This document shows positions 36,020-45,244 of a DNA stretch of 64,000 bases, in pieces. This DNA is from Embleya sp042956465 (GTDB taxonomy: Bacteria > Actinomycetota > Actinomycetes > Streptomycetales > Streptomycetaceae). Location of the stretch: positions 1 to 64,000 of the forward strand of contig NZ_JBIBGL010000035.1 of NCBI RefSeq assembly GCF_042956465.1, given 5' to 3'. The notes beneath the pieces are model-generated. The model ran no database searches and was not told the DNA's origin. It saw only the letters and a list, made by a program, of their open reading frames with translations. The position numbers and the translations under genes were made by a program. The number at the start of each line of letters is the position of its first letter. Position 1 is the first letter of the stretch.

Positions 36020-37759
36020 TCAGCTCGGACTGTCGCGGCGGATGCGGGCCGCCAGCCACAGATCGAAGCGATCGTCGCCGTCCTCCGGGCGCCGGCCGGT
36101 CAGGCGCATCGCCTTGTCCACGCGATTGCGCACGGTATGCCGATGCACGTCCAGGCGGCGACTCGTCTCGTCCCAGGAGCCGCCGGTCTCCAACCACGTG
36201 GCCAGCGTCGCGGCCAACTCGCCGCCCGGATCGGCCGCGTCGATCGGTCCCAGCACCGCGTCCGCGTAGCCGGCGAGCGTGCGGGCGTCGGCCAGGCCCA
36301 GCAACAGTCTGCTCGCGGCACCGTGCCGGGCCTCCACCGGTTGCCCGGCGGCCCGGCTCACCGCGAGCAGGCCGCGTGCCTGGCGGATCGAGGACCCGGC
36401 CGCCTCCGGGCCGGTCGCCGGACCGATGCCCGCCGGCCGACCGGGCGCGAACCGGCCCAGCATGGCCCGTACGTCCAGCTCCGCACCCGACACCGCCTCC
36501 ACCGCACCGCCCGCCACCCGGACCAGACCGCCGGGCAGGGCCAAGGCCAGGTCGGCGGCGAGCTCGGCGAGGTCGGCCTGCGCGGTGTCCGCGCCCGCCG
36601 GGTCCACCCGCGCCGGATCGGCGGCCGGGCCCACCACCACCCCCCGCACCTCGTCCGCCGCCAGTCCCGCGGCGGCCAGCACGTCACGCGCCTGCTCGGC
36701 GGTGGTGGACGGGGCGAGCAACCGGCCGAGCAGCGCGGCCCGCCGCCGGCGGCCCGGCTCGTCGGCCAGGTGCCGGCGCTCCAACTCCAGGGACAACAGC
36801 GACACCAGCCCGGACACCAGCAGCCGGGCGGCCGACTCGACCGGACCGGCCAGTACCAGCAGCCCGCGCAGCCGTCGGGCACCCAGGGGCTGCACCTCCA
36901 GCCGCACCCCCTCCGCGTCGCTGCTGCTCCCGCTGCCGTGCAGACCCCGCGCGGCCACCCGGCGGATCAGGTCGGCGCTCGCCGCCAACAGCGCCACCGC
37001 GTCCGCCGAGCCGTCGGCTCCCGGCGCCTCGGGCGGCCCGGCCAGACTGTCCGCGACCAACCGGCCCACCGGGTCCGCGACGATCGCATCCACCCCGGTC
37101 GCCGCCCGCCAGGCGCGCAGCGTGGCCAGCACCCCGTTGCCGGAGGCGGCGGCGCTGGTCAACCGGCGCTGCGCCTCGAACGCGTGCTCCAGGGCCAACC
37201 GCTGCCGGGCGGCCCTGGCCTCGAACACGGCCTTGGTGACCGCGATGAAGGGCACCTCGTCGGGAACGGTGAGCAGGGGCAGGCCGGCCGCCCGGGCGGC
37301 CCGGATCAGCGGTCGCGGCGCCCGCTGGTGCGGCAGCTCCCGGCCCAGGCCCAGCACCAGGGCACATGCGCCCGCGCCCGCGACGTCGCGCACGTACGCG
37401 GCGCAATCCGCATCGGTCATCGGCAGCAGCAGGCCGATCGTCATCAGCAGCTCGCCACCCTGGAGCCAGTGGCCCGGGGTGAGCAGCTCGGACACGTGTG
37501 CGGCCTCGACCCGCCGATCCAGAAGCTCGGCCCCGGAGACGACCGCCAGGTGCAGGTCGGGCAGGGCGACCAGGTCGGCGATCCGCAACACGCCGGAGAA
37601 ATCGGGCATCGTGGATCGAGCGGGGGACGCGGTGGCGGGGGGAGTGGTCGGCGGGGGTGTGGGCGAAGCGGGTGTGGGCGAAGCGGGTGTGGGCGAAGCG
37701 GGTGTGGGCGAAGCGGGTGTTGACGACGTCGGTGGCGTGGGCGACGGGGGCATGGACAT
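36020..37759 (-). CDS. PucR-family transcriptional regulator with proline-repeat N-terminus
   Basis: About 579 residues from ATG at 37759, which has GGTGGA upstream. GTG at 37768 or ATG at 37609 (start MPDFSGVLRIADLV) are alternatives. The first 50 residues are an ASPTP repeat encoded by a 15-bp tandem repeat, so the shortest form could be the functional one. The PucR ligand domain follows (VLRIADLVALPDLHLAVVSG through GELLMTIGLLLP), with the C-terminal helix-turn-helix (SRRLDVHRHTVRNRVDKAMRL). It diverges from the NCS1 permease-nitrilase-agmatinase operon and is its likely regulator. Confidence 0.8.
   Translation of the reverse strand: MSMPPSPTPPTSSTPASPTPASPTPASPTPASPTPPPTTPPATASPARSTMPDFSGVLRIADLVALPDLHLAVVSGAELLDRRVEAAHVSELLTPGHWLQGGELLMTIGLLLPMTDADCAAYVRDVAGAGACALVLGLGRELPHQRAPRPLIRAARAAGLPLLTVPDEVPFIAVTKAVFEARAARQRLALEHAFEAQRRLTSAAASGNGVLATLRAWRAATGVDAIVADPVGRLVADSLAGPPEAPGADGSADAVALLAASADLIRRVAARGLHGSGSSSDAEGVRLEVQPLGARRLRGLLVLAGPVESAARLLVSGLVSLLSLELERRHLADEPGRRRRAALLGRLLAPSTTAEQARDVLAAAGLAADEVRGVVVGPAADPARVDPAGADTAQADLAELAADLALALPGGLVRVAGGAVEAVSGAELDVRAMLGRFAPGRPAGIGPATGPEAAGSSIRQARGLLAVSRAAGQPVEARHGAASRLLLGLADARTLAGYADAVLGPIDAADPGGELAATLATWLETGGSWDETSRRLDVHRHTVRNRVDKAMRLTGRRPEDGDDRFDLWLAARIRRDSPS
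37661..37720. repeat. 15-bp tandem repeat, four copies
   Basis: Unit GGGCGAAGCGGGTGT, four exact copies. It lies in frame in the PucR gene on the minus strand and encodes ThrProAlaSerPro units. If the short start of that gene is used, it is part of the leader instead. Confidence 0.9.
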
Positions 37760-37962
37760 AGTGTCCACCCATCCGGATCAGATTCGACATGATATCGATC
37801 GTTTACGGTTGTTAACCGGGCGTACCTTCAAGCGTCACACCACAGACCACGCGTCGTCCTACCGACCACGCGTCGTCCCACCGACCGTCGTCCCCGGCGC
37901 GTCGACCGCGCCGCGCAGGACACCGGGCCGGCCGCGTGGGACACCGGACCGCAGGAGAGCCC

Positions 37963-39576
37963 ATGGACGCCACCAGGCCACCGCGCGCCGCCCCCGCCAC
38001 CGGCGGCTCCGCCGCCCGCTCCACCGTCGGCGCCGCAGCGCCCGGCCCGGTCACCGCCGGTCTGCGACCCGATGCCGCCGGCCGCGCCGATGCCGCCGGC
38101 CGCGCCGATGCCGCCGGCCGTGCCGACGCCGGGCGTGCCGACGCCGCCGGGCGCGCGGGCGGCGTGGCCATCGAGACCCGGTCGATCGACTACGTCCCGG
38201 CTCGGGAGCGGCACGGCAAGGTGTGGCACCAGGGGCCCTTCTGGTTCACCGGCAACTTCGTGCTCACCACGATGGTCACCGGCTTCATCGGCCCCGCCCT
38301 CGGCCTGGGCCTGGGCTGGTCGGTGCTGGCCGTGGTGCTCGGCGCGTGCTTCGGCACGTTCCTCATGGCCTTCCATGCCAACCAGGGCCCGCGGATGGGC
38401 CTGCCGCAGATGATCCAGTCCCGCGCCCAGTTCGGCATCCGCGGTGCGATCGTCCCGTTCGTCTCCGTCGTGTTCGTCTACGTCGGCTTCAACGTCTTCA
38501 ACGTGGTGCTGGCCACCGAGGGCCTCCAGACCGTGCTGCCCGGCGGCTCGACGCTGTGGTATGCGGTGCTGATCTCGATCGCCATCGTGCTCGCGGTGGT
38601 CGGCCACGACCTGCTGCACCTGGTCCAGCGCTGGCTGACGTACGCGCTGATCGCCGTTTTCGGCGTGCTCAGCATCGGCGCCATGGTCAACCTCGACGTG
38701 GCCACGCCCGCGGGCGGCGGCGGCATGTCCTGGACCGCGTTCCTGGTGGTCTTCTCCGGCGCGGCCGGCTACCAGATCAGCTACGCCGTCTACGTCTCCG
38801 ACTACTCCCGCTACCTGCCCGCCGACGTACCCGCCCGCAAGGTGATCTGGTGGACGTACGCGGGCGCCGCCGGCTCCGCCGCCTGGCTCATGTCGCTGGG
38901 CGCACTGCTCGCATCGGCGCTGCCGGACCCGGACGCGATCGGCGCGGTTCGTCGGGTGGGCAACGACATCGTGCCCGGCTTCGGCACGTTCGCCGTGCTG
39001 GTCTCCTCTCTCGCGCTGATCAGCATCATGGCGGTGAACGCGTACGGCGCGATGCTCACCACGACCAGCGCGATCGACGCCTTCCGCCCGGTGCGGCCGA
39101 CGGTGCGGGTCCGGGTGGCCGGGATCGTGGCGATCGAGGCGATCGTCTTCGTGGTCGCGATCGTGCTCCCGGACGACTACCTGGGCAGCTTCAACGACTT
39201 CGTGCTCATGATGCTGTACTTCCTCATTCCGTGGACCGCGGTCAATTTGGTCGACTTCTACCTGGTTCGTCGCGGCCACTACGCGGTGACCGCGATCTTC
39301 GACCCGCGCGGCATCTACGGCCGCTGGTCCTGGCGCGGTCTGACCGCCTACACGGTCGGCTTCGCGGCGATGATCCCGTTCTTCAAGACGAGCTTCTTCA
39401 CCGGCCCGGTGGCCGACGCGCTCGACGGCGCGGACGTGTCCTTCGTGGTCGGCCTGCTGGTCGGCGGCGCGCTGTACGCGTGGCTGTGCCGTGACCTGGA
39501 CCTGACTGCCGAACGCGCCGCGGAGCGCGCGAGTGAGGCCGAACTCGAAGGCGCGGACGCGCCGTTGGGGGTGTGA
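37963..39576 (+). CDS. NCS1-family nucleobase/hydantoin-type permease
   Basis: 537 residues, ATG with CAGGAGAG 6 nt upstream. The first 70 residues are Ala/Arg-rich, with an 18-bp in-frame repeat encoding AAGRAD. The transporter core has about 12 membrane helices, starting at FWFTGNFVLTTMVTGFIGPALG, with IQSRAQFGIRGAI, GYQISYAVYVSDYSRYLP (a typical NCS1 segment) and VNLVDFYLVRRGHY. NCS1 carriers import cytosine, purines, allantoin, hydantoins or similar N-compounds with H+ or Na+. The enzymes downstream suggest a ureido or guanidino substrate. Confidence 0.85.
   Translation: MDATRPPRAAPATGGSAARSTVGAAAPGPVTAGLRPDAAGRADAAGRADAAGRADAGRADAAGRAGGVAIETRSIDYVPARERHGKVWHQGPFWFTGNFVLTTMVTGFIGPALGLGLGWSVLAVVLGACFGTFLMAFHANQGPRMGLPQMIQSRAQFGIRGAIVPFVSVVFVYVGFNVFNVVLATEGLQTVLPGGSTLWYAVLISIAIVLAVVGHDLLHLVQRWLTYALIAVFGVLSIGAMVNLDVATPAGGGGMSWTAFLVVFSGAAGYQISYAVYVSDYSRYLPADVPARKVIWWTYAGAAGSAAWLMSLGALLASALPDPDAIGAVRRVGNDIVPGFGTFAVLVSSLALISIMAVNAYGAMLTTTSAIDAFRPVRPTVRVRVAGIVAIEAIVFVVAIVLPDDYLGSFNDFVLMMLYFLIPWTAVNLVDFYLVRRGHYAVTAIFDPRGIYGRWSWRGLTAYTVGFAAMIPFFKTSFFTGPVADALDGADVSFVVGLLVGGALYAWLCRDLDLTAERAAERASEAELEGADAPLGV
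38071..38157. repeat. 18-bp tandem repeat in the permease N-terminus
   Basis: GATGCCGCCGGCCGCGCC repeats five times (one unit shortened to 15 bp, the last ones diverged), encoding DAAGRA. It sits before the first membrane helix, so copy number can vary without breaking the transporter. Confidence 0.85.
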
Positions 39577-39577
39577 C

Positions 39578-40861
39578 GTGACGGAGACCCTGGTCGCCTG
39601 CGCGCAACTCGCGCTGTCCGTGGGCGACGTGGCGGGCAATCGCCGAGCCGCGCTGGCCGCGATCGAACGCGCCGCGGCGGCCGGTGCGGACGTGCTGGTG
39701 CTGCCCGAACTGGTCAACAGCGGCTACGTGTTGCGCGACGCAGCCGAGGCGGCGGCGCTCGCCGAGCCGGTGGACGGGCCGACCGTGACCGGTTGGGTCG
39801 AGGCGGCCCGGCGGCACGACCTGATCGTGGTCGGCGGCTTCGCCGAGCGGGACGCCGACGGGGCGATCCGCAACTCGGCGGTGCTGGTCGACCCGAGCGG
39901 GGTACGCGCCTGCTACCGCAAGGTGCATCTGTGGGGCCGGGAGGCGGAACTGTTCGTCCCGGGCCGCGAGTTGCCGCCCGTGGTGGAGACCGCCAAGGGT
40001 CGGATCGCGGTGCTGGTCTGCTACGACGTGGAGTTCCCCGAATGGGTGCGCACCGCGACGCTGCGCGACGCGGATCTGCTGTGCGCGCCGGTGAACTGGC
40101 CGTACGCCCCCAGGCCCGCCGGCGAGCGGCCCGCGGAGGACATCCGGGTGCAGGCCGACGCCGCGGTGAACCGGGTCTTCATCGCCGCGTGCGACCGGGC
40201 CGGCCCCGAACGCGGCACCTCGTGGGTCGGCGGCTCGATCATCGTCGACCCGGACGGCTTCCCGCTCGCCGGCCCGCCCGCCGAGGACGCCGAACACCTG
40301 CTGCTCGCCCGCTGCCGGCTCACCGACGCCCGGGACAAGCGAATCGGCGCACACAACGATGTGTTCGCCGACCGCAGACCCGAGCTGTACGGGTCGATCC
40401 TGACTCCCACGGCCGACCGGGGTGCGGCTTCGGGCGATCGCGCGGGCGTGCCTTCGGGCGATCGCATGGGCGTGGCTTCGGGCGATCGCGCGGGCCTGCC
40501 TTCGGACGGTCGCATGGGCGTGGCTTCGGGCGATCGCGCGGGCCTGCCTTCGGACGGTTGCATGGGCGTGGCTTCGGGCGATCGGGCTGCTGTCGCCGCC
40601 TCGGATGGCCGCGCCGGCGTCGTCTCGGACGGCGCCGTGGACGCGGACGCGCGTACGGCCGAGGGTTCGAACGACGCCGGGGGCTCGAACGACGCCGCGG
40701 GCTCGAATGACCTTGCCGCCGCTGCGCCGCACGACCGTGCCGTCACCGTTGCGCCGCACGACCGTGCCGTCGCTGCCTCGGACGACCGCACCGCCTCTGC
40801 CTCGGATGAGCGCACCGCCACAGTTTCGAACGACCGCACCACCGAAAGGACCGAGCGATGA
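39578..40861 (+). CDS. Nitrilase-superfamily carbon-nitrogen hydrolase with repeat-built tail
   Basis: 427 residues. GTG at 39578 starts 1 nt after the permease stop. The catalytic triad Glu44 (LPELVNSGY), Lys115 (YRKVHLWG) and Cys148 (VLVCYDVEFPE) is intact, so an omega-amidase, N-carbamoyl or amidase activity is expected. The enzyme domain ends near residue 280. The remaining 145 residues are an Ala/Ser/Asp-rich tail, the first part of which is encoded by a 24-bp tandem repeat. Its stop overlaps the agmatinase start (ATGA). With the next gene it probably handles a guanidino or amide compound. Confidence 0.85.
   Translation: MTETLVACAQLALSVGDVAGNRRAALAAIERAAAAGADVLVLPELVNSGYVLRDAAEAAALAEPVDGPTVTGWVEAARRHDLIVVGGFAERDADGAIRNSAVLVDPSGVRACYRKVHLWGREAELFVPGRELPPVVETAKGRIAVLVCYDVEFPEWVRTATLRDADLLCAPVNWPYAPRPAGERPAEDIRVQADAAVNRVFIAACDRAGPERGTSWVGGSIIVDPDGFPLAGPPAEDAEHLLLARCRLTDARDKRIGAHNDVFADRRPELYGSILTPTADRGAASGDRAGVPSGDRMGVASGDRAGLPSDGRMGVASGDRAGLPSDGCMGVASGDRAAVAASDGRAGVVSDGAVDADARTAEGSNDAGGSNDAAGSNDLAAAAPHDRAVTVAPHDRAVAASDDRTASASDERTATVSNDRTTERTER
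40427..40594 (+). repeat. 24-bp in-frame tandem repeat, about seven copies
   Basis: Unit GCTTCGGGCGATCGCGCGGGCGTG and variants encode ASGDRAGV, PSGDRMGV, PSDGRMGV and similar octapeptides in the tail of the nitrilase-family protein. Further degenerate units (GSND, PHDRAV, SDDRTA) follow up to the stop. Confidence 0.9.
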
Positions 40862-41820
40862 CCGGCGCTCCTCAGGGCCCCATCGACGCCACGCGCGTAC
40901 CGCGCTTCGCGGGACCCGCGACGTTCGCGCGCCTGCCGCGCGCCGACGAGGTCGAGCACGTGGACGTCGCGGTGGTCGGAGTCCCGTTCGACAGCGGCGT
41001 CAGCTACCGACCCGGCGCTCGATTCGGCCCCGCGCACGTACGCGCCTCCTCCAAGCTGCTGCGGCCCTACAACCCGGCCCTGGACGTCTCGCCGTTCGCC
41101 GAGCAGCAGGTCGCCGACGCGGGCGACATCGCGGTCAACCCGTTCGACATCGGCGCCGCCATCGCGGACCTGGAGCAGGCCGCGCGCGCGTTCTCGGCGC
41201 GCGGCACCCGGCTGTTGACCATCGGCGGCGACCACACCATCGCGCTGCCGTTGCTGCGCGCGGTGGCCGCCGAGCACGGCCCGGTCGCGGTGGTGCACTT
41301 CGACGCGCACCTGGACACGTGGGACACCTACTTCGGCGAGCCGTACACCCACGGCACGCCGTTCCGCCGGGCGTCGGAGGAGGGTCTGCTCGACCCGACC
41401 CGCTGCCTGCACGTGGGCATCCGCGGACCCCTGTACGGCCCCGACGACCTACGCGAGGACGGCGTGTTGGGCTTCCAGGTCGTGCACAGCGACGACTACC
41501 AGGACGCCACCGTGGCCTCCGTCGTGGAACGCATGCGCCGCCGGCTGGGCACCGGACCGGTGTACGTCTCGGTCGACATCGACGTGCTCGACCCGGCCCA
41601 CGCACCCGGCACCGGCACTCCGGAGGCGGGTGGCCTGACCAGCCGCGAACTGCTCAACACGCTACGCGGACTGGTCGGCCTGGACGTCGTCGGCGCGGAC
41701 ATCGTCGAGGTCGCGCCCGCCTACGACCACGCCGAACTGACCGGCATCGCCGCCGCGCACGTGGGTTACGAATTGTTGTCCGTCCTCGCCCGCAACCGCC
41801 GCGACGGCCTGCCGGCCTGA
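40858..41820 (+). CDS. speB: Agmatinase/arginase-family ureohydrolase
   Basis: 320 residues. The manganese ligands of ureohydrolases are present: His126 (GGDHT), Asp149, His151 and Asp153 (FDAHLD), and Asp240 and Asp242 (SVDIDVLDPAHAPGTGTPE). The enzyme splits a guanidino compound into urea and an amine. Agmatinase, guanidinobutyrase and related activities share these motifs, so the exact substrate is open. It is the last gene of the permease-nitrilase-ureohydrolase operon, with an ATGA overlap. Confidence 0.85.
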   Translation: MTGAPQGPIDATRVPRFAGPATFARLPRADEVEHVDVAVVGVPFDSGVSYRPGARFGPAHVRASSKLLRPYNPALDVSPFAEQQVADAGDIAVNPFDIGAAIADLEQAARAFSARGTRLLTIGGDHTIALPLLRAVAAEHGPVAVVHFDAHLDTWDTYFGEPYTHGTPFRRASEEGLLDPTRCLHVGIRGPLYGPDDLREDGVLGFQVVHSDDYQDATVASVVERMRRRLGTGPVYVSVDIDVLDPAHAPGTGTPEAGGLTSRELLNTLRGLVGLDVVGADIVEVAPAYDHAELTGIAAAHVGYELLSVLARNRRDGLPA

Positions 41821-41874
41821 CCGGACGCACCCTCGGGCCGGCCCCTGCGCGAGATGCGCGGACGGCCCAAGCGC

Positions 41875-41900
41875 GGCGACCGCTCACGGGGGCGGTCGCC
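41875..41900 (+). terminator. Terminator of the ureohydrolase operon
   Basis: GGCGACCGC pairs perfectly with GCGGTCGCC across an 8-nt loop, 55 bp after the stop. The rest of the gap to 42148 is low-complexity (repeated CTGCCGGG, GATTCGCGC) with no gene. Confidence 0.65.
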
Positions 41901-42148
41901 GTGCGGGATATCTTCGTGATCGTCGCTGCGCGGAGCGGCGGGCGCGGCGGGCGGGCGCCGTTGCGCGGGCTGCCGGGCTGCCGGGCTGCCGGGCGGCTGA
42001 GTGGTCGGGCGGTCGCGCCGTCGCATGGTTCGCACGGCCCGCGTGATTCGCGCGATTCGCGCGGCCGGTGTACGGCGAACTGCCGGTGCCCGGCGGGGCG
42101 GCACGAAGGTTCGAGGCTTGCAAAGGTGCGGGAAAGGGACGGCACGGG

Positions 42149-43120
<972 letters not shown>

Positions 43121-43130
43121 CCGAAGCGAC

Positions 43131-43162
43131 GGCGCCGCGGGCAGGCACAACCCCCGCGGCCC
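43131..43162 (+). terminator. Terminator after aldo/keto reductase
   Basis: GGCGCCGCGGG pairs with CCCGCGGCCCC at 10 of 11 positions, directly after the gene and before the 19-bp repeat array. Confidence 0.5.
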
Positions 43163-43167
43163 CGCCG

Positions 43168-43770
43168 CTCTGGGACGTGTGCGGCTCCTCCGCGTCCACC
43201 GCTCGCGGGTGCGTGCGCTGCTCGCGTCCGCGTTCACTGCTCGCGTCCGCGTTCACTGCTCGCGTCCGCGTTCGCTGCTCTGGGCGCGTGCCGTGCTCGC
43301 GGTGTGTTGCGCTGCTCTCGTCGGTGTCGGCCGCTCTCGGGTGTGTGCGGTGCTCTCGTCGGTGTCGGCCGCTCTCGGGTGTGTGCGGTGCTCTCGTCGG
43401 TGTCGGCCGCTCTCGGGTGTGTGCGGTGCTCTCGTCCGTGTCTGCCGCTCTCGGGCGCGTGCGCTGCTCGCGTCCGAATTGGCTGCTCTGGGGCGCATTG
43501 CCCTGCTCGCGTGCGTGTCGGCTGCTCTCGGGTGTGAGCGGTGCTCTCAGGTGTGTCCGCCGCTCTGGGGCGCGTGCGGTGCTCTCGTTCGCGTCCGCTG
43601 CTCTGGATGCGTGCGGTGCTCTCGTTCGCGTCCGCTGCTCTGGATGCGTGCGGTGCTCTCGTTCGCGTCCGCTGCTCTGGGCGCGCTGCCGCTAGCCAAG
43701 CGTCCTGTCTGCTGCTCTCGGGTGTGTGCAGTGCTCTCGGATATGTGCGCTGCTCTCGTGGGCGACCGCG
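43168..43770. repeat. Array of about thirty 18-20-bp tandem units
   Basis: Units begin CTCTCG or CTCTGG (some CTCGCG) and end with CGGTG, GCTG or GCCG; typical units are CTCTCGTCGGTGTCGGCCG and CTCTCGGGTGTGTGCGGTG, which alternate to give a 38-bp higher period. The unit length is not a multiple of three, so the array is not coding; long open frames through it on both strands are artefacts of composition. No unique spacers are present, so it is not a CRISPR array. Confidence 0.85.
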
Positions 43771-44281
43771 ACCCTGCCCCCGTGCCGGGGGGCGCCGACT
43801 ACGCCAACGTGCGTCGCCCGCCCGGGTGTGCATCCGGCCACCGCGGAGGACGACTCCACGCTCCTCGCCGAAGCGGCTGGACTCGGACGGCAAGGCCGCT
43901 ACACACCACGCGGCGAGCGGAACGGACCTACTCGCCCCAACGGACCGCAGAAGTGCACGCATACGCCGAGTGCGGACACACGCGGGGGAAGATCGTGGTC
44001 TGCATCCGAGCCCGTTCCACCGGTTCGGGGCCGCCCGCGGCTTCGGCCGCGGTGCCTGCGCTCGTGGGGGATTCGCGGGTCGGTCCGGTGTCGAGCTGTG
44101 AGCGGAACTGCGTTGTGTGGCAACGGATATGGGAGCGACGGGCTCGGGTTGCGGCCGGTGTTGTAACAGTCGCGGTACGGAGTCGGTGGTGGGGCGGATG
44201 TCGGCGGGTGCGGCCGATACTCTCCTGTGCGCGGGCCGTCCCGTGGGGGTGACGTAGCGTCGGATCCGGTCGGGGGGAAGC
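43771..44281. other. Non-coding stretch between the repeat array and the methyltransferase
   Basis: No credible gene, hairpin or operator. The promoter of the rightward methyltransferase should lie near its 3' end (about 44160-44270). The ribosome site GGGGGGAAG ends 2 nt before the start GTG. Confidence 0.4.
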
Positions 44282-45121
44282 GTGTCGGACGAGTGGCAGG
44301 TGCCGTCGAACGCCGAGGGCGACGACTGGTCGGAGGGCCCCCCGATCGACGTGGGGGTGCCCAGTGTCGCGCGGGTCTACGACGCGATCCTGGGTGGCAA
44401 GGACCACTTCGCGGTGGATCGGGCGATCGCCGACAAGGCGATGGCGGCGATGCCCAATGCCCGGGTCGGCGCCGGTCTGAACCGGGCGGTCCTGGAGCGC
44501 GGTGTGCGGTACATGGCCGAGTGCGGCATCGATCAGTTTCTCGACCTGGGTTCGGGGCTGCCGACCGTACGCAATACCCACGAGGTGGCCCAGGAACGCA
44601 ATCCCGAGGCGCGGGTCGTCTACGTCGACAACGATCCGATCGTGCTCGCGCACGGGCGTGCGCTGCTCGCCGAGAACGACCGTACCCGCGTGGTGACCGC
44701 CGACGTGCGGGATGCCCGGGACGTGCTGTCCCGGCCGGACGTCGTCGAACTCCTGGACCTGAAGCGGCCCGTGGGCCTGCTCCTGGTCGCCGTGCTGCAC
44801 CACCTCGCGGACGAGGACGACCCGGCGGGGGTGGTCCGGGCCTACCGCGAGGCGTTGGCCCCCGGGAGCTTCGTGTTCATCACGCACTTCAGCGATGCCA
44901 CGCCCGAGGGACGCGAGTTGGAGCGGTTGTTCCTGTCCACCCTGGGCAGCGGGCGGTTTCGCAGCCGGGAAACGATCGAGAGCTTCTTCGAGGGCACCGA
45001 ACCGGTGGAGCCGGGCGTGGTCTTCCTGCCGCACTGGCGCCCGGATGCGCCGGTGGCGGACGACTCGACGTACGCGGGCCTGACCATGATCGGTGGGCTG
45101 GGCCGCGTGCCGGACGCCTGA
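44282..45121 (+). CDS. DUF574 (Methyltransf_19) SAM-dependent methyltransferase
   Basis: 279 residues, GTG with GGGGGGAAG upstream. The family signature is clear: VPSVARVYDAILGGKDHFAVDR (about 26-47), NRAVLERGVRYMAECGIDQFLDLGSGLPT (SAM loop) and VVYVDNDPIVLAHGRALL. This family is strongly expanded in Streptomyces and related genera, often near regulatory genes. Substrates are mostly unknown. It stands alone here. Confidence 0.9.
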   Translation: MSDEWQVPSNAEGDDWSEGPPIDVGVPSVARVYDAILGGKDHFAVDRAIADKAMAAMPNARVGAGLNRAVLERGVRYMAECGIDQFLDLGSGLPTVRNTHEVAQERNPEARVVYVDNDPIVLAHGRALLAENDRTRVVTADVRDARDVLSRPDVVELLDLKRPVGLLLVAVLHHLADEDDPAGVVRAYREALAPGSFVFITHFSDATPEGRELERLFLSTLGSGRFRSRETIESFFEGTEPVEPGVVFLPHWRPDAPVADDSTYAGLTMIGGLGRVPDA

Positions 45122-45151
45122 CCGGTCGCGCCCCCGGCGCGGTCGAGACGG

Positions 45152-45189
45152 CCGTACCGCCGTCCGGTGTGGACCGGGCGGCGGTACGG
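45152..45189. terminator. Bidirectional terminator between methyltransferase and chitinase genes
   Basis: CCGTACCGCCGTCCG pairs with CGGGCGGCGGTACGG (one wobble) around an 8-nt loop between convergent genes. A second, shorter stem CGGTCTCC/GGAGACCG follows. Confidence 0.75.
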
Positions 45190-45244
45190 GGAGTACGGGG
45201 GTGCGGTGGGCGGTCTCCTTCCTGCGGTGGCGGAGACCGTCGGG

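Noticed and set aside
43168..43770. Possible CRISPR array in the tandem-repeat region
   Set aside because: Units follow each other directly and drift in sequence. There are no constant repeats separated by unique spacers, and no adaptation genes.
43179..44252. Long open frame on the plus strand (and another on the minus strand at 43234-43962)
   Set aside because: Both run through the 19-bp array, whose unit is not a multiple of three. The translations are low-complexity and no ribosome site is present.
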